From positions 1 through 5,018 of the forward strand of contig DBWG01000163.1 of assembly GCA_002308635.1 (NCBI GenBank): a stretch of 5,018 bases of DNA. The letters run 5' to 3'. The notes beneath the pieces were generated by a model, which saw only the letters and a program-made list of their open reading frames with translations, was not told where the DNA came from and searched no databases. The stretch is from Ruminococcaceae bacterium UBA1244 (GTDB lineage Bacteria; Bacillota; Clostridia; Oscillospirales; Acutalibacteraceae). Shown one piece after another: positions 1 to 5,000 of the stretch (position 1 is the stretch's first letter; every line of letters begins with the position of its first letter). The translations under genes and the position numbers were made by a program.

Positions 1-53
1 CCCGTGACCTCTTGACTGCCAGTCAAGCACTCTCCCAGCTGAGCTATACCCCC
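1..53 (-). tRNA. tRNA-Ala (anticodon GGC), 3' part beyond the window edge
   Basis: Read on the minus strand from 53 downwards, this is nucleotides 1 to 53 of a tRNA. Visible are the acceptor 5' strand GGGGGTA, T8-A9, a D arm (GCTC/GAGT) with the conserved GG in its loop, and a perfect 5-bp anticodon stem CTTGA/TCAAG. The loop CTGGCAG puts GGC at positions 34-36, decoding alanine GCC and GCU. The variable loop AGGTC and the 5' strand of the T stem (ACGGG) follow before the window ends. The T loop, acceptor 3' strand and any CCA lie outside. Position 1 was placed at 53 because the seven-base acceptor strand ends immediately before T8-A9. Confidence 0.93.
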
Positions 54-69
54 ATCTATCCTATAAATC

Positions 70-98
70 ATTGTACAGAATTTTCTGCGAAATGTCAA
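70..98 (-). promoter_or_regulatory. Strong sigma-A-type promoter of the tRNA-Ala
   Basis: On the minus strand a perfect -35 box TTGACA (93-98) is followed after exactly 17 bp by TACAAT (70-75), one base from the -10 consensus. Transcription should begin near 63, about ten bases before the mature tRNA 5' end at 53. The promoter lies between the peptidase terminator and the tRNA, so the tRNA is expressed independently of the peptidase. Confidence 0.85.
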
Positions 99-123
99 GC
101 AAAATATACGAAGAATAATGTAT

Positions 124-163
124 AAAAAAGCTCCGTGCATCTGATTTGAAAACACGGAGCTTT
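124..163 (-). terminator. Intrinsic terminator of the peptidase gene
   Basis: An 11-bp perfect stem pairs 127-137 with 153-163 around a 15-base loop. On the minus strand it is followed by a run of six T (124-129, overlapping the base of the stem). It begins five bases after the peptidase stop codon, which shows that the gene is the last of its transcript. In the plus direction there is no good U tract. Confidence 0.9.
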
Positions 164-167
164 GTTA

Positions 168-2921
168 TCATTCTTTTGTATAAAGACATCTGTCGTAGTC
201 GTAGTTGAATACATATACAGAGTTATGTGCGCTGACCGAGCCGTCAGTACCGAACCACCTGTCGCCGATGTGGAACTTGAAGCCTGTTGAATCTATCGGG
301 ATATATGCAGTGAACTGTCTGAATGTCTGGCTCGATGACCAGAAGCCGACATTTTTGGTCTTTATCTGCTGTGAATCGCTGCACTTAGCATCTTTTGCGC
401 CGGTCTTGCCGCCCCAGTAGCGGAGCTGATAGTTTGAAGAATTTGTGAAATTTGAGACATAGCTTATTACAAAGACGTTTATCCTTCTCATACCGTCCAC
501 TTCGCTTGTTTCGGGAGAGCCGACCTGATAGGTGTCCTTCTTTTCGGCGAGTACCTTTCCATCATGCTTTATTGTGACTGTTATTGTATATACGCCGTCC
601 TCAGCAGGAGTCCATACGACCTGATCCGGCCAGTTCTGATCTTTGTATTGGAGAGTTTCGATCTTTCCGTCCTTTTCTGCGGTATATATGAACTCATTGG
701 TCTTTACACATTCGGGAAGATTTTTTACAGTGCATTTGATATAGAGATTCTGGTTCTTATTGATCTTATCCTTGTTATAAATGAATCTTGTAACTCTTGT
801 TTTTACAGCTGTAAAGCTCTGTGAAGCCTGAGCGGTCTTTCCGTCAGCGTCGGTTACTTTGACAAGGATCTTGAAGCTGCCTGATTCTGAGCCGAGCTGT
901 TTTGTTTTGCTGCTGTATTTGGTATTTTCAGCGATAGTATATGTTTTGCCGTTTCTGATGTAGTAGTAGGAATATTTATAAGGAGCTTTTCCGCCGACTA
1001 CAAGGGGAGTGATCTTTATTTTATCATAGGACGAAACGGTAGTGCCCTTGTCGATAGTGATTTCACGGACTGCAAGCATCTTGTTGTAGACTTTTATCTC
1101 AGCCGATCTGACAGCTTCAGCGCCGGAAGCATCGGTGCTTTTTATTGTTACATTATATATACCGGCTTTTTTGGGTACCCATGCAGCCTTCACAACGGAG
1201 CAGTTCTTATCCTTATAGACCGTTGTCGCCTTATGTGTCTTTGAGAATACCTCCTTGCCGTCCTTTGTGTCCGTAACGGTGAAGGTGTATTTTACAGGGG
1301 CTGTTCCGAAGGTCTCGTTTGCAGTCTTAAATGTAAAGCTGAGTTTGTTTCCGACCCTGAGTTCAGAAGCTGCCGGAGTATATATTTTTGCGATGTGATA
1401 ATAATTCTTTACATTTACAGTCTTTTCGGACTTGTTGACATCAAAGGGAACGGCTGTATCAAGTGCATAGCTTTTGCCGGTATTGTTATCAATGATAACA
1501 GCCTCTTTTACAGTAAACGCTTCGCCGTCGCTTCCGCTGTCAGCAAACTTTACGCTCCAGTTGGAGTCGTGGAAGTTATCCTTATTGAGATCAGGAATGA
1601 TATTGTCGAGGTCGAATATCATAGTTCCGTCATCACGGCCGGCCTTTCCGTTGAGAGCGGCCTTTGTATAAGGCTCTTTGATCGTGCAGTATGGTGCTGT
1701 TTTTGAGGTATAGCGCATACCGTCAGATTTTCTTTCGGCAGTTACCTCAACATAGTTATCGGCTCTGTTTGCTGTGCTGACAGTATATTTGAGGAAAATG
1801 TTAGACGGCTTCCATGCCTTGTCAAGATTGAGCTTTATGAAGTCATACATTGATGTCAGTCTGTTTTCGTGATTCGCTGCGCCCTTAACGGATGACATTG
1901 TGTTGAGTGAATCATAGGAATACCAGTGGCAGCCGTCATTTGTTTCATTTGCACCGTAGTTATCCACTACCTTGAAAGCTCCAAGCTCGCCGTCATCGAC
2001 CTTTCCGTTGCCGTTGATATCGCTCCAGACGTTGTCGTCATATCCGACGATAGTCATTTCGTGAGCGGAATCAAGATAATAGTTTTCTGCGACTACATAC
2101 TTTCCGACAAGCTCCTTCGGCACACCCGGAGCATCGCCGATCTTTATATATCTGTGGCCGTTGTGTGTAGAGAAGCAGATGAGATCGCCATTTCGGATAG
2201 TCGCCTTTATTGCCTCAAGGTCGGGGTCTGTCGGAGAGGTTATGCGGGAGTTCTGGCTTCCGACATTGTCATAATACATATAGCTGCTGATACGGTACTG
2301 GTTTGCTTCGAGCCATGTATCATAGTCTGCATGCCAGTTGTTGAGATCGCTCTTGTCCGGAGCCTTGCTGAATGTTGCGCAGCCCGCATGAGCAACTATC
2401 TCCATACAGGTATCGGGCATGATTCCTCCGGCAATAGCACGTGCAAGATTATAAACGAAAACAGGCTGCATATTTGTTTCGCTTGAAGCCGCACGGTCAA
2501 GCTTTTTGTTCACCTGATATGTGAGCTGATAATAAACATTTCCCCATGCACAGCACGTACCTCCGACCTGGATGCCCACCTCAGGAAAATACTTCGACTT
2601 CATGTTGTCGACTGACGGAACATAATTCTTTACGGCGCTGACAGCATCCGAAATATCCTTTTTGTCGCTCATGGTGCTTTTTACGGCTGTTATATAGTCG
2701 TTCACGTCGTGTATCCTGTACTTATACATCTTTGACGGAATAACGCCGACCTTTTGATCGGCTTCATCTGCAGCAGGTGCTGTCTGAGAAGAAGTTCCCT
2801 CCGGCACAGGCGCTGTCATACTGTCCTGTACGGTCAAAGCAGATGCTCCCGCTGAAAACACAGAGACCGCCGCAGCGGATGCCAATATTGCCGCAAATAT
2901 TTTTTTGAACTGTTTTTTCAT
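168..2921 (-). CDS. Secreted papain-like (C1 family) cysteine peptidase with tandem beta-sandwich modules
   Basis: The protein has 917 residues from ATG 2921, chosen because GGAGG stands 8 bases upstream and the next residues form a Sec signal peptide: MKKQFKKIFA, a hydrophobic core, then ASA before L29. Residues about 60-365 are the peptidase. Q118 is the likely oxyanion glutamine and C123 the likely nucleophile in GTCCAW (papain GSCWAF). H287 in HEMTIVGYDD matches papain HAVAAVGY. Residues 301-312 (DINGNGKVDDGE) form an EF-hand-type calcium loop, usual in bacterial C1 relatives just before the third catalytic motif. That motif reads VVDNYG (318-323) instead of xxNSWG, so Asp320 sits at the catalytic Asn position. 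After it come a beta domain (about 375-505), three Ig-like modules of about 95 residues (510-612, 613-706, 707-802; the second with a KYSYYY motif) and an aromatic-rich C-terminal domain (about 805-917). There is no LPXTG anchor, lipobox or paired dockerin, so a freely secreted or non-covalently bound enzyme is inferred. Substrate unknown. Confidence 0.88.
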   Translation of the reverse strand: MKKQFKKIFAAILASAAAVSVFSAGASALTVQDSMTAPVPEGTSSQTAPAADEADQKVGVIPSKMYKYRIHDVNDYITAVKSTMSDKKDISDAVSAVKNYVPSVDNMKSKYFPEVGIQVGGTCCAWGNVYYQLTYQVNKKLDRAASSETNMQPVFVYNLARAIAGGIMPDTCMEIVAHAGCATFSKAPDKSDLNNWHADYDTWLEANQYRISSYMYYDNVGSQNSRITSPTDPDLEAIKATIRNGDLICFSTHNGHRYIKIGDAPGVPKELVGKYVVAENYYLDSAHEMTIVGYDDNVWSDINGNGKVDDGELGAFKVVDNYGANETNDGCHWYSYDSLNTMSSVKGAANHENRLTSMYDFIKLNLDKAWKPSNIFLKYTVSTANRADNYVEVTAERKSDGMRYTSKTAPYCTIKEPYTKAALNGKAGRDDGTMIFDLDNIIPDLNKDNFHDSNWSVKFADSGSDGEAFTVKEAVIIDNNTGKSYALDTAVPFDVNKSEKTVNVKNYYHIAKIYTPAASELRVGNKLSFTFKTANETFGTAPVKYTFTVTDTKDGKEVFSKTHKATTVYKDKNCSVVKAAWVPKKAGIYNVTIKSTDASGAEAVRSAEIKVYNKMLAVREITIDKGTTVSSYDKIKITPLVVGGKAPYKYSYYYIRNGKTYTIAENTKYSSKTKQLGSESGSFKILVKVTDADGKTAQASQSFTAVKTRVTRFIYNKDKINKNQNLYIKCTVKNLPECVKTNEFIYTAEKDGKIETLQYKDQNWPDQVVWTPAEDGVYTITVTIKHDGKVLAEKKDTYQVGSPETSEVDGMRRINVFVISYVSNFTNSSNYQLRYWGGKTGAKDAKCSDSQQIKTKNVGFWSSSQTFRQFTAYIPIDSTGFKFHIGDRWFGTDGSVSAHNSVYVFNYDYDRCLYTKE

Positions 2922-2929
2922 ATCAGATA

Positions 2930-2934
2930 CCTCC
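2930..2934 (-). promoter_or_regulatory. Ribosome-binding site fixing the peptidase start
   Basis: Minus-strand GGAGG, 8 bases before ATG 2921. The frame stays open upstream to 3023, but the extra 34 residues have no such site and would bury the signal peptide. Confidence 0.88.
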
Positions 2935-2957
2935 GGATAGTCGATATTCATAAATCC

Positions 2958-3055
2958 GAAACAAATTATTAAAACTTTGTTATTATAACTGTAACCAATT
3001 AGAAACAAATATTCAGTTCGCATATTGCAAGAATATTTTCGATGTAATTTGTTTC
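2958..3055. repeat. Three copies of GAAACAAAT at about 44-bp spacing (candidate operators)
   Basis: The 9-mer GAAACAAAT lies on the plus strand at 2958-2966 and 3002-3010 and on the minus strand at 3047-3055. The first and third copies share 11 bases (GAAACAAATTA). Start-to-start distances are 44 and 45 bp, close to four helical turns. The middle copy coincides with the proposed -35 region of the peptidase promoter, the first lies just downstream of its start point and the third upstream. Between copies two and three is a further 8-bp dyad, AAATATTC (3007-3014) and GAATATTT (3031-3038). A binding site for a regulator of the peptidase is inferred; no known regulator motif is recognised. Confidence 0.5.
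2982..3009 (-). promoter_or_regulatory. Probable promoter of the peptidase gene
   Basis: A perfect minus-strand -10 box TATAAT occupies 2982-2987. The -35 region, 16 bp upstream, is weak (TTTGTT, 3004-3009), which would fit a promoter that depends on an activator. The predicted start near 2975 gives a leader of about 54 bases that contains the GGAGG site. Confidence 0.5.
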
Positions 3056-3108
3056 CTTTCTACAATTTTTTAGTGTATCGTTGTCTGAAATCAGCTGTCG
3101 GTATAAAC

Positions 3109-3137
3109 TTGCTGACCGGACGGATATGTGATATAAT
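3109..3137 (+). promoter_or_regulatory. Promoter of the DUF1648-type membrane protein
   Basis: TTGCTG (3109-3114) is followed after 17 bp by TATAAT (3132-3137). TG at 3129-3130 makes it an extended -10 (TGATATAAT). Transcription would start near 3144, about 32 bases before ATG 3176. Confidence 0.75.
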
Positions 3138-3160
3138 AAGATCAGCAGTAAAAAAGCATT

Positions 3161-3165
3161 AGGGA
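3161..3165 (+). promoter_or_regulatory. Ribosome-binding site deciding ATG 3176 over GTG 3167
   Basis: AGGGA lies 10 bases before ATG 3176 but only one base before the in-frame GTG at 3167. The ATG is therefore the better start, although the spacing is slightly long. Confidence 0.6.
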
Positions 3166-3175
3166 CGTGACGGAA

Positions 3176-3661
3176 ATGAGCAAAAAAGTACAGATATTTC
3201 ACAGAATATTCATCATCACAAGCATTGCATTTTTGCTTTTGAGTCTTGTTTTTTACCTTATCAGATGGAACAGCCTGCCGGATGAGCCGGGAGTGCATTT
3301 CGGCTCCGACTGTCAGTTTGACGTATACGGTTCAAAATTCTACGGATTCTATCCGCATCTTGTCGGGGCGGTCTTTACTGCGGGATTTTGGTTTGCAGGC
3401 GGGTTTGTCGGCAAAAAAAATACAGGGCTTCATGTTGACGAAACAGGGGAGAGGCGCATCAAAAATGAGCTGTGCGTCACACTTGACATCATCATGCTTT
3501 TGCAGGCATTATTTTTTTCATACTGGTCCTTGTGTGTTTCGCTGCAGCAGCCGCTGAATAATATCATTGCCGGAATCTCAGCTCCTGTACTTTTCGGTAC
3601 GGGACTTGCGGGTTTTATCATACAGACGGTCACATACATCAGACACAGAATCAGAGGATAG
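3176..3661 (+). CDS. DUF1648-like four-helix integral membrane protein
   Basis: The protein has 161 residues from ATG 3176; GTG 3167 would add three. Four hydrophobic segments are visible at about 9-29, 59-79, 101-121 and 132-153. After the first helix comes the loop WNSLPDEPGVHFGSDCQFDVYGSK (31-54, key elements LP, HF, D and YGSK). This matches the pattern of DUF1648 proteins, LPxxxPxHFxxxGxxDxYGSK, a domain also found at the N-terminus of SdpI-type immunity and signalling proteins. No SdpI C-terminal half is present, so this is a stand-alone short member and its role is unknown. It is transcribed divergently from the secreted peptidase and has its own extended -10 promoter, so it is probably a single-gene unit. 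A positively charged tail (RHRIRG) follows the last helix. The family assignment rests on motif resemblance only. Confidence 0.85.
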   Translation: MSKKVQIFHRIFIITSIAFLLLSLVFYLIRWNSLPDEPGVHFGSDCQFDVYGSKFYGFYPHLVGAVFTAGFWFAGGFVGKKNTGLHVDETGERRIKNELCVTLDIIMLLQALFFSYWSLCVSLQQPLNNIIAGISAPVLFGTGLAGFIIQTVTYIRHRIRG

Positions 3662-4030
3662 TATCCTGTTATCCTGATCCGAAAAGCTTCTCTGACGGCG
3701 CATAACACTGATATGTAATGTGGATTTACACCGGCTATCTGAAACAGACAGATGAACCTGTTCCGAAAGCAAAAAATGATTATTATTGTATGGAGTTTAT
3801 TCAATACAGCAGCAAGCGTTACTGCAAAACCTGTTGTAAAGAGTATCAAATTCACGTGCTTCATCTCCTGCATGAAATAGTAAAAGGACACCGGCTGTTT
3901 GTGTGACAGTAGGTGTCTTTGAATTATTGGCTTATTAAGCTCCGTTTTGCTCTCGATTTGCTCCTATTTCCCGAATAAAGATTAAAAACTTTATATTTGA
4001 ACGCTATAAACAAAATAATAGTATTTGCCT
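3662..4030. other. About 370 bp without a convincing gene
   Basis: A 62-codon frame at 3718-3906 on the plus strand has no ribosome-binding site. The minus strand is open over the same bases, and neither translation is recognisable. The region also holds a hairpin (3884-3920), a short imperfect tandem repeat of GCTCC/T plus T-rich spacers (3939-3969), and an AT-rich stretch (about 3976-4030) running into the nrdG stop codon. It marks the change from the more GC-rich left side to the AT-richer right side. No RNA gene or mobile-element end is recognised. Confidence 0.6.
3884..3920. terminator. Hairpin, possible weak terminator
   Basis: A 9-bp stem pairs 3884-3892 with 3912-3920, including one G-U pair in RNA. 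An inner CTGT/ACAG pairing shortens the loop. U tracts are short on both sides (TTT on plus, TTTT on minus), so termination would be weak. It is the only terminator-like structure between the convergent membrane-protein and nrdG genes, but it lies 222 bases after the former. Confidence 0.4.
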
Positions 4031-4501
4031 TTATTCTATCCAAAAACGATTTGTTATGTCCTCATACTTGTTTTCATCGTTTTTTCTGTACAGCCGCTGA
4101 TTGGTCGTTTTACTGTCGAGGGAGCCCAGCTCTTCTCGATAGCTTCCTAACTTGATGTAGTCAAACACATACATCCAGCTTTCTATTCCTGTGTCTCGAC
4201 CGCAATACAGGCAGGTTTTCAAACCCTTTGCGTGTGCATATTCCGCATACGAAATAAGTTCCGCTTGATCTTCCGGAAAACCTCTTCCTTCTCCAAGAAA
4301 ACAAACGCATGATGCTTGTTTATAATACAATTCAATAATATCGGCAAAAAAGTTACCTAACGATTCACCGTAGTTGTGTAACTGCAATGCGGGGTAGTGA
4401 CAGTTTTTACATCTGTTAGTACAACCTGATATGTATATACAAATGGATTTTTCTTCAGGTACTTCACATGGACTAAGACAAAATTCTGTATAATACAGCA
4501 T
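4031..4501 (-). CDS. nrdG: Anaerobic ribonucleoside-triphosphate reductase activating protein (radical SAM)
   Basis: NrdG uses a 4Fe-4S cluster and S-adenosylmethionine to generate the glycyl radical on the class III reductase NrdD, which makes deoxynucleotides without oxygen. The 156-residue product from ATG 4501 carries the radical SAM motif CTNRCKNC (C27, C31, C34; CX3CX2C) after a beta strand, ICIYISG. It has the family's C-terminal signatures DYIKLGSYREELGSLD (114-129), TTNQRLYR (132-139) and DITNRFW (148-154). The loop after strand two reads FLGEG (68-72). The EVPEE leader (13-17) and the short length match the Bacteroides-type NrdG branch (about 155 residues). Start choice: the frame is open to 4534, but that portion is the upstream terminator hairpin, and GAGG lies 9 bases before ATG 4501 and only 3 before ATG 4507. 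No nrdD is in the window; the upstream gene is unrelated. An NrdG-like activase for another glycyl radical enzyme is less likely given the signatures. Confidence 0.9.
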   Translation of the reverse strand: MLYYTEFCLSPCEVPEEKSICIYISGCTNRCKNCHYPALQLHNYGESLGNFFADIIELYYKQASCVCFLGEGRGFPEDQAELISYAEYAHAKGLKTCLYCGRDTGIESWMYVFDYIKLGSYREELGSLDSKTTNQRLYRKNDENKYEDITNRFWIE

Positions 4502-4510
4502 AAGCATCAA

Positions 4511-4514
4511 CCTC
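4511..4514 (-). promoter_or_regulatory. Ribosome-binding site of nrdG
   Basis: Minus-strand GGTGAGG contains GAGG (4511-4514), 9 bases before ATG 4501. It directly follows the T tract of the terminator at 4518-4546, so both functions share about 12 bases. Confidence 0.65.
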
Positions 4515-4517
4515 ACC

Positions 4518-4546
4518 AAAAAAGGCTGTACCACTTCGGTACAGCC
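4518..4546 (-). terminator. Perfect intrinsic terminator immediately upstream of nrdG
   Basis: On the minus strand GGCTGTACC (4538-4546) and GGTACAGCC (4524-4532) form a perfect 9-bp stem with the 5-base loop GAAGT, followed by six T (4518-4523). It can end the transcript of the 90-residue gene at 4650-4922. Because only 16 bases separate its T tract from the nrdG start, there is no room for a separate nrdG promoter after it. It may act as an attenuator or be partly read through. Confidence 0.85.
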
Positions 4547-4552
4547 GGAATT

Positions 4553-4579
4553 TAATGAAAAATGAAAAATGCTTCATTA
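4553..4579 (-). repeat. Small inverted and direct repeats in the nrdG leader
   Basis: TAATGAA (4553-4559) and TTCATTA (4573-4579) are perfect 7-bp inverted arms. AATGAAA is directly repeated (4554-4560, 4561-4567), so TTCATT can also pair with the second copy around a 6-base loop. All pairs are AT-rich, so the structure is weak. It precedes the terminator by six bases on the minus strand. Confidence 0.4.
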
Positions 4580-4649
4580 TTTATGTTTGTTTATATACTG
4601 CCGTGTAAACACCATTACCGTTAAACTTTCACTGCAACCAACACTGTCT

Positions 4650-4922
4650 TCATGAAATAGACTCAACAAATTCTTTAAATTGAAGCAGTGCACTACGCAC
4701 TGCATTATGGGACTGGGCACCTACATCCTGTTTGACCCCTCCCACGTCATATTCCGCCGCGATACTAACAATATTCTCGGCAAGTTTATCCCAAGTGATA
4801 TTTCTATCTTTGCAAATTTTTTCAATTCTGCCACAATAATCATGTACAGTGCTCGGCTTTCCGGTTGGTGTTTCAACACTATACCCCTTGGAAACCAAAT
4901 AAGCTTCAAATTCTTCTTTCAT
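4650..4922 (-). CDS. 90-residue protein resembling a tyrosine-recombinase core-binding domain
   Basis: I do not recognise a named family with certainty. The helical pattern FEAYLVSKGYSVETPTGKPST-VHDYCGRIEKIC (5-37), then ITWDKLAENI (42-51) and SHNAVRSALLQFKEFV (71-86), resembles the SAM-like core-binding domain of phage integrases and XerC/D: a helix ending in a turn rich in T and P, an arginine-containing second helix and a last helix ending in FxxFV. The catalytic domain with its R-H-R-Y residues is absent, so it cannot recombine DNA by itself. It could be a free DNA-binding protein, a recombinase remnant or an accessory factor. Start ATG 4922 follows AAAGGAA (4934-4940) at a rather long 11-base spacing. 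The frame has no signal peptide or membrane segment. A 10-codon frame starts in its stop codon (ATGA overlap, 4621-4653) but is too short to support as a gene. Confidence 0.75.
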   Translation of the reverse strand: MKEEFEAYLVSKGYSVETPTGKPSTVHDYCGRIEKICKDRNITWDKLAENIVSIAAEYDVGGVKQDVGAQSHNAVRSALLQFKEFVESIS

Positions 4923-4933
4923 TTATGTCATGT

Positions 4934-4940
4934 TTCCTTT
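4934..4940 (-). promoter_or_regulatory. Ribosome-binding site of the 90-residue gene
   Basis: Minus-strand AAAGGAA, 11 bases before ATG 4922. A closer ATG (ATGACATAA) gives a two-residue frame only, so ATG 4922 is the usable start. Confidence 0.6.
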
Positions 4941-4964
4941 CTGAAAAAAATATACTACAAAGCA

Positions 4965-5000
4965 CCGCACAAAACACATTTGTCAAAGTGTTCTGTGCGG
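4965..5000. repeat. Imperfect 36-bp inverted repeat
   Basis: CCGCAC (4965-4970) pairs with GTGCGG (4995-5000). After a 2/2 mismatch (AA against CT), AACAC (4973-4977) pairs with GTGTT (4988-4992), and TTT/AAA can add three pairs. Neither strand has a following T tract, so it is not a terminator. Its centre contains minus-strand TTGACA (4981-4986), a perfect -35 sequence, but no -10 box stands at a normal distance. It lies just upstream of the 90-residue gene and may be an operator, an RNA structure of a gene beyond the edge, or a mobile-element end. Confidence 0.5.

Noticed and set aside
1981..2020. Dockerin module in the peptidase
   Set aside because: Only one EF-hand-type loop (DINGNGKVDDGE) is present, and it lies inside the catalytic domain as in other C1 relatives; dockerins have two such repeats at a terminus.
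1926..2486. 186-codon plus-strand frame
   Set aside because: It lies entirely opposite the peptidase coding sequence, including its catalytic motifs, and has no ribosome-binding site or family resemblance.
2922..3023. 34-residue N-terminal extension of the peptidase
   Set aside because: It would hide a clear signal peptide, lacks a ribosome-binding site and runs through the promoter -10; ATG 2921 has GGAGG at 8 bases.
3430..3891. 153-codon minus-strand frame
   Set aside because: Half of it is antisense to the well-supported membrane-protein gene, and it has no recognisable product.
4502..4534. Extended NrdG start at GTG 4534 (MVQPFLVRL)
   Set aside because: These codons are the terminator hairpin and T tract; the family starts near ATG 4501, which has a better-spaced ribosome-binding site.
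3871..4660. Repeated decamer CATGAAATAG at 3871-3880 and 4651-4660 as element ends
   Set aside because: The flanks do not match, no recombinase domain lies between, and a shared decamer is plausible by chance in AT-rich DNA.
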